Source: Athalassotoga sp049965695 (GTDB lineage Bacteria > Thermotogota > Thermotogae > Mesoaciditogales > Mesoaciditogaceae). Taken from it: a stretch of DNA of 58,981 nt. Each line of letters opens with the position of its first letter. Position 1 is the stretch's first letter. The stretch lies in the NCBI RefSeq assembly GCF_049965695.1, contig NZ_JBMFWB010000013.1:1-58981 (forward strand). Direction: 5' to 3'. Shown in pieces: positions 1 to 8,003 of the stretch. Made by a program: the position numbers and the translations under genes. The notes below the pieces were generated by a model. That model saw only the letters and a list, made by a program, of their open reading frames with translations. It was not told the origin of the DNA and ran no database searches.

Positions 1-274
1 GTTGAAAGAAGTTTTTGAATGCCCTTTGCAAGTTCAATTGTGCATTCGCAAGTGCAAGGCTATCTACTTCGTTAAGCCATTCGAATTCAGATTTGTATTG
101 TGCAGGTGTGGTATTAAGCATCATCTTATGCGCTTGATAATAATCGATTTTATCCTCAAGCATTTTGTTGTAGACAAACCGAACACAACCAAATGTCTTT
201 GCAAACATCACCTGCTGCGCTTTGTTCGGATACAATCTGAAACGATAAGCCTTATGTTTTATAATCTTTATCAC
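1..274 (-). CDS. tnpB: TnpB (IS200/IS605 OrfB) N-terminal part, runs off left edge
   Basis: TnpB is the RNA-guided DNA nuclease carried by IS200/IS605 elements. The minus strand reads from a GTG at 274 into the window edge without a stop, giving about 91 codons. The translation starts VIKIIKHKAYRFRLYPNKAQ and continues with GCVRFVYNKMLEDK, the helix-turn-helix signature at the start of OrfB proteins. The RuvC-like catalytic part and zinc finger would lie outside the window, so activity cannot be judged. The GTG overlaps the end of a tnpA remnant, the usual tnpA-tnpB order. The plus-strand open frame over the same bases has no recognisable protein and is a shadow. Family call is confident; the start codon is inferred from homology. 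Confidence 0.85.
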   Translation of the reverse strand, partial: MIKIIKHKAYRFRLYPNKAQQVMFAKTFGCVRFVYNKMLEDKIDYYQAHKMMLNTTPAQYKSEFEWLNEVDSLALANAQLNLQRAFKNFFQ

Positions 275-368
275 CTTGGCTTTCAATATACTTGCACATC
301 ATCGTATTTAGTTACCAAGACAAGATGGTAATACATGCTGACGAATGATTGTTACTATCTGATTCCAT
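252..368 (-). pseudogene. tnpA: Internally deleted tnpA (Y1 transposase) remnant
   Basis: TnpA is the HUH/Y1 single-strand transposase of IS200/IS605 elements, normally about 130-150 residues. Here only its two ends survive. From an ATG at 368 the minus strand reads MESDSNNHSS; after a one-base frame change it reads MYYHLVLVTKYDD, the typical TnpA beginning. A second frame then gives KYIESQGDKDYKT followed by TAA at 252, which looks like the TnpA C-terminus. The histidine pair and catalytic tyrosine region are missing. The element can therefore move only if a transposase is supplied elsewhere. The call rests on motif recognition, not on an alignment. Confidence 0.7.
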
Positions 369-395
369 TCTAACACAAATCAAAGAGCAATTCAT

Positions 396-443
396 CTCAC
401 CACTTATAGAAGTTGGAGAATTCTTGCTTAAAAGGACGTTAAA
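396..443 (-). repeat. IS605-type end sequence with hairpin, copy 1
   Basis: A 48-base segment recurs at 58460-58508 in the same orientation with few differences. It contains a hairpin with arms CCACTT and AAGTTGG around ATAG, then GAATTCTTGCTTAAAAGGAC on the plus strand. The hairpin-plus-GAATTC layout resembles IS605-family ends, where it is part of the element end and of the 3' part of the TnpB guide RNA. This copy sits upstream of tnpA, so it is either the left end of this element or the right end of a lost neighbour. It overlaps the last codons and the stop of the adjacent phosphodiesterase gene. Confidence 0.7.
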
Positions 444-1354
444 ATATCAGGATAATCAGTTATTATTCCATCCACACCCATCGAAATGAACTTTTCCATT
501 TCCGGCTTATCGTCTATCGTCCATGGTACCACAAGCATTCCATATTCGTGAGATGTTTTGATCATATTTGAAGTGCACAATTTGTAATACGGAGAGATCA
601 CATCCACTCCTAAACTTTTTGCCATCTTAACAGGATCTCCTCCAAAATCAGAAAGTTTTAATCCGGCCGTCCACAGGGTGTTTTCATAATAAATGTTTTG
701 AAGCAAGGCAACCGTCGTGATTTTTGGATCCATCTCTTTAACAAGTTTTAAGGTTTCCCAGTTAAAAGATTGAACCATAACTGTATTTTCAAGACCGTAT
801 TTTTTTATAAGAGGTACAAGCGCGTTTACAAAAGTTTTGGCATCATAGGTATATCCAAATATTTCTGGAAAGACTTTTGTTTCAGCGTTTATCATGTACC
901 TGTTTCCCGTTTTTTCTTGCATGTCCTTCACAAAAGCAAAAACCGCTTCAAGCGAAGGTATTTTCTCTTTTTCAACCTGAACTTGATGTGGCATTCTGTA
1001 ATCAGATCTCATAACACCGAAGTCGTATTGCAAAAGTTGTTCGTATGTCATATCTTTTATCAAAGGTTTATCACCGATGAATTGCCCATCTTTTGAAACT
1101 TTTTGAGGATTAAGAAAAGGATCGTGTGAAACGACGAGCACCCCGTCTTTTGTCATGGCAATATCAAGTTCCAACGTTGTAACGCCGACATGTTCTATCG
1201 CGTACCTAAAAGCCGCCATCGTATTTTCAGGCATTAAGCCTCTTCCACCCCTATGCGCTTCAAGATCAAAAGGCCATCCATTTTGAATCGGTGTAAGTGC
1301 AAAAGAAAAAGAAAAAAGTTCGACAATTAGAACCAAAAAAATAAATTTTTTCAT
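428..1354 (-). CDS. Secreted glycerophosphodiester phosphodiesterase
   Basis: This enzyme hydrolyses glycerophosphodiesters to glycerol 3-phosphate and an alcohol. The 308-residue protein starts with a signal peptide (about residues 1-19), so it should act in the periplasm. The GDPD hallmark is plain: HRG at residues 34-36 followed by PENT, then LELDIAMTKDG and VSHDP, and a C-terminal GVDGIITDYPD strand. Length fits the family. The start is supported by a GGGGGA ribosome site. The last residues LTSF and the TAA stop are encoded by the IS-end sequence at 428-443, so the original 3' end was probably replaced or adjusted when that sequence arrived; the catalytic fold appears complete. It is transcribed away from mobA, out of repeat A. 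Confidence 0.9.
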   Translation of the reverse strand: MKKFIFLVLIVELFSFSFALTPIQNGWPFDLEAHRGGRGLMPENTMAAFRYAIEHVGVTTLELDIAMTKDGVLVVSHDPFLNPQKVSKDGQFIGDKPLIKDMTYEQLLQYDFGVMRSDYRMPHQVQVEKEKIPSLEAVFAFVKDMQEKTGNRYMINAETKVFPEIFGYTYDAKTFVNALVPLIKKYGLENTVMVQSFNWETLKLVKEMDPKITTVALLQNIYYENTLWTAGLKLSDFGGDPVKMAKSLGVDVISPYYKLCTSNMIKTSHEYGMLVVPWTIDDKPEMEKFISMGVDGIITDYPDILTSF

Positions 1355-1373
1355 ATCATTCCCCCTTTTTTTG

Positions 1374-1402
1374 AGTATACCAAAAGCCTATGGCAAAAAC
1401 AA
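1374..1402 (-). promoter_or_regulatory. Putative promoter for the phosphodiesterase, inside repeat A end
   Basis: On the minus strand a TTGTTT (1397-1402), 17 bases and TATACT (1374-1379) lie about 20 bases upstream of the phosphodiesterase ATG. The -10 box is made from the GTATAC terminus of repeat A, so the repeat end appears to supply the promoter. This is inferred from consensus and spacing only. Confidence 0.45.
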
Positions 1403-1630
1403 AACGGTGACGGGTAACGCGTGATCAGTAAAACAGCGCGTAGATCGTAGCGGGTAGCATATAGAAAAGACAAACTGGCGGCGAAGAGCGTGATGCCGCG
1501 AGGTGGCCTCCGCAGCAACGCGAGGACCAGACACCGAAGGGCGAATGCGAGAGCCACGTGCTACATGCCGTTTCGCCACCTGCCGGAGCAACTATTCGGA
1601 ATTTGAATTTTGTTTGTTTTAGTATAAAAT
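1375..1630 (+). repeat. Intergenic mosaic repeat, copy A
   Basis: This copy fills the gap between the divergent phosphodiesterase and mobA genes. It begins GTATACCAAAAGCC and ends near TTTAGTATAAAAT. It carries a module starting GAGGTGGCCTCCGCAGC (1500-1541) that is nearly identical to 49050-49092. It also carries ACGGTGACGGGTAACGCGTG and a GATGCCGYGAGGTGG module shared in reverse with copy C, and a CACCTGCCGGAGC plus TTTGAATTTTGTTTG end shared with copies B and F. Open frames across it have no family resemblance. It appears to be a non-coding repeat with promoter-like sequence at both ends. Confidence 0.85.
1603..1630 (+). promoter_or_regulatory. Putative mobA promoter in repeat A end
   Basis: TTGAAT (1603-1608) is followed after 16 bases by TAAAAT (1625-1630), within the longer TATAAAAT. 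The GTG start of mobA begins 7 bases after this box, so transcription would start at or beside the start codon and the mRNA would be leaderless. No ribosome site is visible. This is inference from consensus. Confidence 0.45.
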
Positions 1631-1636
1631 TAACTT

Positions 1637-2194
1637 GTGAATGTAAATTTGGCAATTCTTGTTGGTGGAAAATCAAAAAGATTTGGTTCTGACAAATGCA
1701 CCCATGAAATAAACGGCAAAAGATCAATTGATTGGATAAATGAATCAATAGGTTTTCTCTTTGAGAAGGTACTTTTTGTTGGAGAAAATGACAGGATCGA
1801 TGATTCAATTTTAGATCTTAAACCCGGTTTCGGGCCCATTTCAGGGCTCGAAACCGCTATTCTTAATTCCAAAAACGGTGTTTTTCTCGTTTCTTGTGAC
1901 ATGCCCTTTGTGAAAAAGGAAATAGTCGATTTTATATTGAGAAAGATCTCCAATTACTCGATCGTGTGTCCTGTCGTTGATGGGATCTATCAGGTGACGC
2001 ATGCGTTTTACTCTGCAAACATTCTTGAAGAGGTAAAAAAAGAAATGCTTACAAAAAATCCATCTTTAAAACATCTTGTTTCAACCTGCTCCAATTCTCT
2101 TTTAATCGAAGAAAAGGAGTTAGAAATATTCAAAGACTATAAAAATAGTTTTTCCAATTTTAATTTTCCAGATGATCTCAACCAACACTTCTGA
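1637..2194 (+). CDS. mobA: MobA, molybdenum cofactor guanylyltransferase
   Basis: MobA joins GMP to molybdopterin to make the guanine dinucleotide cofactor used by formate dehydrogenases. The 185-residue protein has the nucleotidyltransferase loop ILVGGKSKRFGSDK near its N-terminus and the metal-binding FLVSCDMPF segment near residues 90-98, with a normal family length. The chosen start is GTG at 1637, just before the conserved strand. There is no Shine-Dalgarno sequence, and a -10-like box ends 6 bases upstream. Its 3' end overlaps the convergent formate dehydrogenase gene by 17 bases. The neighbour is an obvious client enzyme, which supports the assignment. Confidence 0.88.
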   Translation: MNVNLAILVGGKSKRFGSDKCTHEINGKRSIDWINESIGFLFEKVLFVGENDRIDDSILDLKPGFGPISGLETAILNSKNGVFLVSCDMPFVKKEIVDFILRKISNYSIVCPVVDGIYQVTHAFYSANILEEVKKEMLTKNPSLKHLVSTCSNSLLIEEKELEIFKDYKNSFSNFNFPDDLNQHF

Positions 2195-4895
2195 CCTTTT
2201 CTACTTTAACTGCCGAAACTTTAAACGTTGGAATTTTCGCAATCGGATCGAGTGCGGCCAGAGTTAAAATATTTGCCGGTGCTTCGGCATAGTGAAATGG
2301 AATAAAAATTAATCCTTTCTGGGATCTTTCGGTTACTTTTACCTGACCTTCTATTGATCCTCTGCGAGAGGTTACACGTACAACGTCTCCGCTTACAATT
2401 CCAAGTTGTTCTGCGTCTTCAGGATTTATTTCTATTTCAACCTTTGGCCTTGTGTCTTCAAGTTCTTTTACGCGCCTTGTCATAGTTCCGGTATGATATT
2501 GATAAAGGATTCTTCCGGTAGAAAGATAGAACGGATATGTTTCATCCGGTAACTCTGGAGGTTCGGTGAATTCAACCGGAATAAATTTACCCAGGCCATT
2601 TGAAGTGGAAAATTTTTCTTTATGAAGAATGTCTGTACCCTGATGCGTTTCAGATGTACACGGCCATTGAATTCCTTGCTTTTCAATTCTATCGTAAGAA
2701 ATGCCTGCGTATATCGGAGAGACCGATGCTATTTCTTCCATTATTTCAGACGGATCTCTGTAATCGGCCTTATAACCCAATTTGTTCATGAGTGCTTTCA
2801 GTATGATCCAGTCAGGTTGTGAATTCCCAATCGGTTTTAAAACTCTTCTTACCCTTTGAACTCTTCTTTCGGTATTTGTGAATGTACCGTCCTTTTCAAA
2901 TCCGCTTGATGCGGCCAAAATGACGTCCGCATACTTTGTGGTATCATTTGGAAATATATCCATGTCAGCGAAGAATTCAAGGCTTTCAAGCGCACGCCGT
3001 GCATGACAAGAATCCGGATGACTCATGACGGGATTTTCTCCCATCACAAAAAGGGCTTTTATCTTTCCGTCGATCATGGCGTTGAACATTTCGACACTTG
3101 TTAATCCCGGTTTGTCGGGTAAATTACTGACTTCCCAGGCCCTTTCAAATTTCTTCCTTACATCTTCACTCAAAACCGATTGATTTCCGGGAAAAACATT
3201 TGGAAGGCATCCCACATCTCCGGCACCCTGCACATTTGATTGTCCTCTGAGTGGATTTACACCTGAGCCGGGTTTCCCGATCTTTCCTGAAGCCATTGCA
3301 AGATTTGCTATGGAGATGACGTTTTTGGTACCGCTGACATGTTGTGTGATGCCCATGGCGTAAAGTATGGAAGCAGATTCAGCCTTTGCATACAATTCAG
3401 CGGCAATTCTTATTTTTGAAGATTCAACGCCGGTTATCTTTGAAACGTATTCGGGCGTATATTTCATCACTGCATTTTTAACATCTTCGAATCCTTCTGT
3501 CCTTTCCGATATGAATTTCTCATCCAAAAGTTTTTCTTCTATCATGATGTTTAAAAATCCATTGAAAATCGCAAGATCGGTTCCGGGAAGATTTCTAAGC
3601 CATACCGTTGCGTAATTTGCCAACTCTATTTTTCTTGGATCGATCACGATCAACTTCGCACCATTTCTAACTGCCTTTTTAACACGGGATCCGTAAACGG
3701 GATGATTTTCCGTTGTGTTTGTGCCTGTAACAACTATCACTTCAGCATTTTCTATGTCTTCCATCGAATTTGTCATGGCACCCGCACCAAAAGTCATGTT
3801 TAACCCTGCCACGGTTGAAGCATGACATAACCTTGCGCAATGATCGATGTTGTTCGTCCCTATAACAGCACGAGCAATTTTTTGAAGCAGATAATTTTCT
3901 TCATTTGTGCATCTTGCAGAAGAAAGAAACGCTATTGAATCGGGTCCGTACTTTTCTTTTATATCGATGAGTTTTTTTGCGGTGTAATCAAGTGCTTCAT
4001 CCCAACTTACAGTTTGAAAATTCCCGTTTACTTTCATAAGTGGATCTTTTATCCTGTCAGGATGGTTGACAAAGCCATATCCGAATTTGCCTTTCACACA
4101 TGTTGCCACTGCGTCGTTGACTTCTTTGTTTTCAACAGAGCCGTCAACTCTGACTATATCGTTGCGTTTTGGATCAACGTAAACATCTATCTGGCATCCA
4201 ACGCCACAATAAAGGCAAGTTGTTTTAACCTTTTCGACCGCATTCCATCTTGCTTTTCCAATCGAAGGTTTTTCAACGATTGCTCCGGTCGGACAAACAG
4301 TCGCACATTGACCGCAACTCACGCAATCGGTTTTTGCAAGCGGAAGATCCATAAAAGTTGATGGATAAGATTCGTGGCCACGTTCTACCATCGAGTATAT
4401 CGACATGCCTTCTATTTCATCACAAACTCTGACACACAATTGGCATCTTATGCATTTGTTCAAATCTCTTACCAAAAATTCGCTTGAATCATCGACTTCA
4501 TATCTTTTCTTTTGAAGATAACCGAACAAAGGTTTCCCGGATGGAAAATATTCATAGGCCAGATCTTGAAGCGAACAATTACCATTTTGATCGCATGTCA
4601 TGCAGTCATCCGGATGTTCTTTGAGTATCAGGGATAAATTCACCTTTCTGGCTTCGTCTATAAGTGGAGAATTTGTTTTTATTTTCATGCCATCTTTTAA
4701 TTCCGCGGTGCATGAGGTAACAAGGTTCTTAGATCCTTCCACTTCCACTACGCACATGCGACATGCACCTATGCTTTTAAGTGCGGGATGATAACAAAGG
4801 TGGGGAATATCAAAACCATTTTCAAGAAGAAATTCAAGAAGATTTTTCCCTTGTGGAATTTGATAATTTTTACCATCTATTTCAATAGATAACAA
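2178..4895 (-). CDS. fdhA: Molybdenum-dependent formate dehydrogenase, NAD/ferredoxin-linked alpha subunit
   Basis: This enzyme interconverts formate and CO2. The 905-residue protein has, in order, an N-terminal [2Fe-2S] domain (C34, C45, C48, C62), a His-Cys cluster (around CMTCDQNGNC, 98-107), two ferredoxin clusters (CIRCQLCVRVC near 148 and CVSCGQCATVC near 191), the CLYCGVGC [4Fe-4S] motif near 227, and the molybdopterin domains. The active site reads CARLCHASTVAG, placing cysteine 357 before His358, so it is a Cys and not a selenocysteine enzyme. A molybdopterin dinucleotide domain ends the protein. The architecture is that of large clostridial and Thermotogota formate dehydrogenases that pair with diaphorase subunits; none is next door. 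A GAAGGG ribosome site precedes ATG 4895. mobA is convergent. Confidence 0.88.
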   Translation of the reverse strand: MLSIEIDGKNYQIPQGKNLLEFLLENGFDIPHLCYHPALKSIGACRMCVVEVEGSKNLVTSCTAELKDGMKIKTNSPLIDEARKVNLSLILKEHPDDCMTCDQNGNCSLQDLAYEYFPSGKPLFGYLQKKRYEVDDSSEFLVRDLNKCIRCQLCVRVCDEIEGMSIYSMVERGHESYPSTFMDLPLAKTDCVSCGQCATVCPTGAIVEKPSIGKARWNAVEKVKTTCLYCGVGCQIDVYVDPKRNDIVRVDGSVENKEVNDAVATCVKGKFGYGFVNHPDRIKDPLMKVNGNFQTVSWDEALDYTAKKLIDIKEKYGPDSIAFLSSARCTNEENYLLQKIARAVIGTNNIDHCARLCHASTVAGLNMTFGAGAMTNSMEDIENAEVIVVTGTNTTENHPVYGSRVKKAVRNGAKLIVIDPRKIELANYATVWLRNLPGTDLAIFNGFLNIMIEEKLLDEKFISERTEGFEDVKNAVMKYTPEYVSKITGVESSKIRIAAELYAKAESASILYAMGITQHVSGTKNVISIANLAMASGKIGKPGSGVNPLRGQSNVQGAGDVGCLPNVFPGNQSVLSEDVRKKFERAWEVSNLPDKPGLTSVEMFNAMIDGKIKALFVMGENPVMSHPDSCHARRALESLEFFADMDIFPNDTTKYADVILAASSGFEKDGTFTNTERRVQRVRRVLKPIGNSQPDWIILKALMNKLGYKADYRDPSEIMEEIASVSPIYAGISYDRIEKQGIQWPCTSETHQGTDILHKEKFSTSNGLGKFIPVEFTEPPELPDETYPFYLSTGRILYQYHTGTMTRRVKELEDTRPKVEIEINPEDAEQLGIVSGDVVRVTSRRGSIEGQVKVTERSQKGLIFIPFHYAEAPANILTLAALDPIAKIPTFKVSAVKVEKVRSVG

Positions 4896-4920
4896 TCTAA
4901 TCCCTTCTTTGTTTAATTTG

Positions 4921-5116
4921 TAATATCAAACAAAATTCAAATTTTGGATTATCGCTCCGGCAGGTGCCTGCACGGCACGTAGCGCGTGGCTCGTAGAATT
5001 GACAATTTTCAATTTAGATCTATTCAATCTTCACTCATCACCATTCACTGATCGAGGCATTCTGCCCTTCGCTTCGGTAAATAAGCATTCGACTTTCAAA
5101 GTGAATTCAGTATAAT
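4921..5116 (-). repeat. Intergenic mosaic repeat, copy B
   Basis: Read on the minus strand this copy runs from TTATACTGAATTCACTTT through GCGAAGGGCAGAATGCCT and ACGAGCCACGCGCTACGTGC to GGCACCTGCCGGAGCGAT and TTTGAATTTTGTTTG. The same order occurs in copy F on the plus strand over about 200 bases. The inner ends GGGCAGRATGCCT and AGGCACCTGCC are inverted copies of each other. It lies between the cyclohydrolase end and the formate dehydrogenase start and points toward the latter. Confidence 0.85.
5088..5116 (+). promoter_or_regulatory. Outward promoter-like pair in repeat B end
   Basis: TTCGAC (5088-5093), 17 bases and TATAAT (5111-5116) point out of repeat B into the 3' end of the cyclohydrolase gene, antisense to it. 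The equivalent outward positions in copies F and D keep the 17-base spacing (TTCGGC/TATACC and TTCCAT/TATACA). A promoter role is not demonstrated. Confidence 0.3.
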
Positions 5117-5130
5117 CCAATGGCATAATT

Positions 5131-5754
5131 TTATGAATCAATATTCGAATCTCTAAAACACTGATCGATCATACCTTTCATGGCACTTAAAGACTCTCTT
5201 ATCTTAGAGACGAATGTTTCATCTTTTATGAGTTTAAGATTTATCTCAACATTTGAAACCGCTATCTCAAAAGATGCTTTCAAAAGCCATGACGCACTTT
5301 TGGCATCGCTTAAAGCATTTTTATTTCCATATTTGTTGACGAATTGCGCAAGAGGACATACTTTTGATATTTCTCTGGCAAGTTCGTAAGGTGTTTCGCT
5401 TGCATGTTTTAAGGCTGTTTGAAGTTTTTCGGTACGGATTTTCTTTTGATCTTCGGTTTCTTTCGGCAATTTCATTGCCTCAATAACTTCGTCGAAAGCC
5501 TGAGCATCCAGATCAGCCAAATCGAGCAATCTTTTTCTTCTGTAAGACGCTTCGCTTAGAACTCTTTCCATTTCGCCTTCAGAATCCTCGTAATCTTTTT
5601 TCCCTATCGTAAGTGATGCAACCATTTCAACAAGGGCCGTTCCCATAGCGGCCACTATCGATCCAACGGCACCACCGCCTGGCGTTGGAGATTTTGAAGC
5701 AACCGCTTCCGTGAATTCAAATATTCTTTGATCCTGGAAATTCATTTCTCGCAC
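5131..5754 (-). CDS. fchA: FTCD_C / FchA-type methenyl-tetrahydrofolate cyclohydrolase
   Basis: Proteins of this family (formiminotransferase-cyclodeaminase C-terminal fold) carry out cyclodeamination or the hydrolysis of methenyl-THF to formyl-THF. The 207-residue all-helical protein has the family's N-terminal loop SPTPGGGAVGSIVAAMGTAL at about residues 22-41 and a conserved cyclodeaminase length. No formiminotransferase domain is attached, so a stand-alone cyclohydrolase is likely. The gene overlaps deoC by 38 bases, so it belongs to the nucleoside operon by position. Functionally it probably complements the FolD at 26392, whose cyclohydrolase residues are missing. A pure cyclodeaminase role is the alternative. 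Confidence 0.8.
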   Translation of the reverse strand: MREMNFQDQRIFEFTEAVASKSPTPGGGAVGSIVAAMGTALVEMVASLTIGKKDYEDSEGEMERVLSEASYRRKRLLDLADLDAQAFDEVIEAMKLPKETEDQKKIRTEKLQTALKHASETPYELAREISKVCPLAQFVNKYGNKNALSDAKSASWLLKASFEIAVSNVEINLKLIKDETFVSKIRESLSAMKGMIDQCFRDSNIDS

Positions 5755-6478
5755 CTCCGATTATCTCAACAGATTTTGAAGCACCTATTCTGTTTGCACC
5801 GGCAGAAATCATTCGCAGCGCATCATCGTAAGAATGTATTCCTCCGGAAGCCTTCACACCCATCTTTTCTCCGACCACGAATCTCATAAGCGCAACGTCT
5901 TCAGCCACAGCGCCACCTTTTGAATATCCGGTTGAAGTTTTGACAAAATGGGCACCGCTTTCTTTGGATATAACACATGCCGCAACTTTTTCTTCGAAGT
6001 TCAAAAGTGCTGTTTCTATTATAACCTTGACAGTCTTACCTCTCGCAGATTCAACAACTGATTTCACGTCATCGTATACCTCATCGTATTCTGAATCTTT
6101 AAGCATCCCTATGTTTATAACCATGTCAACCTCATCTGCACCATGTTCTATAACCCATTTCGTCTCTTCTGTTTTTATCTTTGTCGGCACGGCACCGAAA
6201 GGAAATGAAACGACACTCGCGATTTTAACCTTACTGCCCTTAAGGTTATCAAAAGCCTCAGGCACTCTAAACGGATTAACACACACAGAATAAAAGCCAT
6301 ACTTTACGGCTTCATCGCATAATTTCGATATCTGTGCCGATGTTGCATCGGGAGAAAGTAAAGTGTGATCGATCATGTAAGCGAGTTTATCTCTTTGAAT
6401 ATCGATCTTTTTAGTTTCAAATTTGAATTTTTTTGCCCTTAAGATTTCATTTTCTATCTTTTCCAAAAGTCCGTTCAT
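5717..6478 (-). CDS. deoC: Deoxyribose-phosphate aldolase
   Basis: DeoC splits 2-deoxyribose 5-phosphate into acetaldehyde and glyceraldehyde 3-phosphate, the last step of deoxynucleoside use. The frame opens at 6496 and would give 259 residues. In that numbering the motifs are DEVDMVIN with Asp124, the Schiff-base lysine K186 in FVKTSTGY, and KASGGI with K215. The start given here is the second methionine (6478), because an AAAGGAAG ribosome site lies 7 bases before it while the first ATG overlaps that site and the previous stop. The gene sits downstream of a nucleoside ABC transporter and an HD hydrolase, consistent with salvage of nucleosides as carbon source. The family call is firm; the start is likely. 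Confidence 0.93.
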   Translation of the reverse strand: MNGLLEKIENEILRAKKFKFETKKIDIQRDKLAYMIDHTLLSPDATSAQISKLCDEAVKYGFYSVCVNPFRVPEAFDNLKGSKVKIASVVSFPFGAVPTKIKTEETKWVIEHGADEVDMVINIGMLKDSEYDEVYDDVKSVVESARGKTVKVIIETALLNFEEKVAACVISKESGAHFVKTSTGYSKGGAVAEDVALMRFVVGEKMGVKASGGIHSYDDALRMISAGANRIGASKSVEIIGGARNEFPGSKNI

Positions 6479-6492
6479 CTCAAATCTTCCTT

Positions 6493-7047
6493 TCAAAGAC
6501 CTATCTCTTCATGAATGCTTTTCATCGCATCAAGAGCGAGGTTTAAATATGCTTCGAGTTCAAGGCCAAGTTCGGAGCACATTGACATCTGTTCGCGACT
6601 TGCACCCTTTGCAAAAGATTTTTCTCTAAATCTTTTCATGAGAAATTTTGAGTCTAAAGGTTCAAGTTTTTTTTCTGATCTTATAAGAGCAGCAGCCGTT
6701 ATGAATCCCGTAGTAGGATCGGCAACGTAAAGTGCTTTTTCTATTTTTGTTTCAAGCGGTTTCTTCTCGGCATGAGCAAGAATTGCATCGTAAACTTCTT
6801 TCGGTAAATTGTATTTTTTCAACATCTCAACGCTTAAAAGGCCATGATGGGCAGGATCTTGATCTGTTTCGGGATAATCATAATCGTGAAGTATTCCGGC
6901 AATTTCCCATTCGTTTTCATCTTCACCAAATTTGTAAGCCAACGCTTTCATAACCGCTCCGGTTGCGATCATGTGGTTGACAAGGTTGTTCGACTCAACG
7001 TGTGATTTTACCAAAGATATCGCTTCTTCTCTTGTCAATTGAATCAC
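6493..7047 (-). CDS. HD-domain metal-dependent phosphohydrolase
   Basis: This 184-residue protein belongs to the HD/HDIG hydrolase family. The metal ligands are visible as H25 (NLVNHM), H53-D54 in GILHDYD, histidines 67-68 in DPAHHG and D109 in YVADPT. The substrate cannot be read from the sequence. Its place between the nucleoside permease (4-base overlap with 7044) and deoC suggests a nucleotide or nucleoside-phosphate hydrolase, but many HDIG proteins of this size have other roles. The start ATG at 7047 follows a GAGTGA ribosome site and overlaps the previous stop, consistent with translational coupling. Confidence 0.75.
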   Translation of the reverse strand: MIQLTREEAISLVKSHVESNNLVNHMIATGAVMKALAYKFGEDENEWEIAGILHDYDYPETDQDPAHHGLLSVEMLKKYNLPKEVYDAILAHAEKKPLETKIEKALYVADPTTGFITAAALIRSEKKLEPLDSKFLMKRFREKSFAKGASREQMSMCSELGLELEAYLNLALDAMKSIHEEIGL

Positions 7048-8003
7048 TCCTTAATGTAAGGTACGCCATCCGCACTTGGTGCTCTACTCTTTCCTATCAA
7101 ACCACCGACGACTATTAAAGTTATTATATACGGAATCATTCCAAAAATATACTGTGTGTTAGTTGAAAGGTTTAAAACACTTTGACTTTGAAGTTGGTTG
7201 TTGAAAGCCGTTGCACCGCCAAAAAGCAAAGATGCCGACATCGCTCCAACTGGATTCCAATTTCCTATTATCATGGCTGCGAGTGCTATAAATCCACGAC
7301 CGTTTGTCATATTCGTGGTAAATTGGCCAAGTTCTCCTATACTCAAATAAGCACCGCCCAACGCTGCAAAGAAACCACTCATTATAACTCCAAAATATCT
7401 AACGTTGTAAACATTCACTCCCAAAGTATCCGCAGCCTCAGGGTTGTTGCCCACAGATCTCATCCTCAAACCCAATTTCGTTTTGTATATCAAAATCCAG
7501 CCAAAAGCAACAGATGCAAAGGCAATGTAAACAAATGGAGAAAGATTTCCAAATATAACTCCAACAAATGGGACCTGTTTGAAACTGCCGAGATCAACAA
7601 GCGGTATCGATCTGACAAGATCGGTTGAACCTGGTTGACCAAACAATTCAACAAGCGCAAAACCTGTTATACCTTGTGCAAGAAGGATAAGAGCCGTTCC
7701 GCTTATTATCTGATCTGCGCCGTACTTTATGGATGCCCACGCATGAAGAGCGGCCATGGCAACTCCGAAAAAAGTACCAAGCAAAAGTCCATACCATGGA
7801 TTGCCGGTAAAATAACTTCCCATCACTCCTCCAAAAGCACCCATCAACATTATACCCTCAAGTGCTATATTGGTAACACCCGTTGTTTCACTGAACACGC
7901 CACCCAGCGCCGCAAGTATAAGAGGAGTCGATTGGGTAAGCGTAGATTTGTAAAATGTAGGATTTGTGAAAACGTTGAATATGGCCTGAATCCATTCGTT
8001 CAT
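7044..8003 (-). CDS. Nucleoside-type ABC transporter permease (second permease)
   Basis: This 319-residue protein is an integral inner membrane permease of the BPD_transp_2 family, the type paired with BMP binding proteins for nucleoside import (NupQ/YufQ class). Around eight hydrophobic segments are spread through the sequence, with the conserved GVTNIALEGIMLMGAFGG segment near residue 43 and NPEAADTLGVNV near 182. It overlaps the upstream permease by 4 bases (ATGA), so the two are translationally coupled and probably form the heterodimeric channel. The downstream gene overlaps it by 4 bases as well. Nucleoside specificity is inferred from family and from deoC in the same operon. Confidence 0.87.
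   Translation of the reverse strand: MNEWIQAIFNVFTNPTFYKSTLTQSTPLILAALGGVFSETTGVTNIALEGIMLMGAFGGVMGSYFTGNPWYGLLLGTFFGVAMAALHAWASIKYGADQIISGTALILLAQGITGFALVELFGQPGSTDLVRSIPLVDLGSFKQVPFVGVIFGNLSPFVYIAFASVAFGWILIYKTKLGLRMRSVGNNPEAADTLGVNVYNVRYFGVIMSGFFAALGGAYLSIGELGQFTTNMTNGRGFIALAAMIIGNWNPVGAMSASLLFGGATAFNNQLQSQSVLNLSTNTQYIFGMIPYIITLIVVGGLIGKSRAPSADGVPYIKE

Noticed and set aside
2..331. Open frame of 109 codons on the plus strand at the left edge
   Set aside because: It is antisense to tnpB and tnpA remnants, whose translations match known families; the plus-strand product does not.
1351..1808. Overlapping minus-strand open frames in repeat A
   Set aside because: Their sequence is only translated repeat modules rich in Arg and Ser; no family resemblance, and the repeat appears in other frames elsewhere.
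3800..3850. Selenocysteine in the formate dehydrogenase active site
   Set aside because: The active-site codon encodes cysteine (CARLCHAS) and the frame has no internal TGA.
4896..5130. Riboswitch (molybdenum cofactor, THF or purine type) upstream of the metabolic operons
   Set aside because: The gaps before fdhA, mobA and the nucleoside operon are filled with repeats or are too short, and no conserved riboswitch core was seen.
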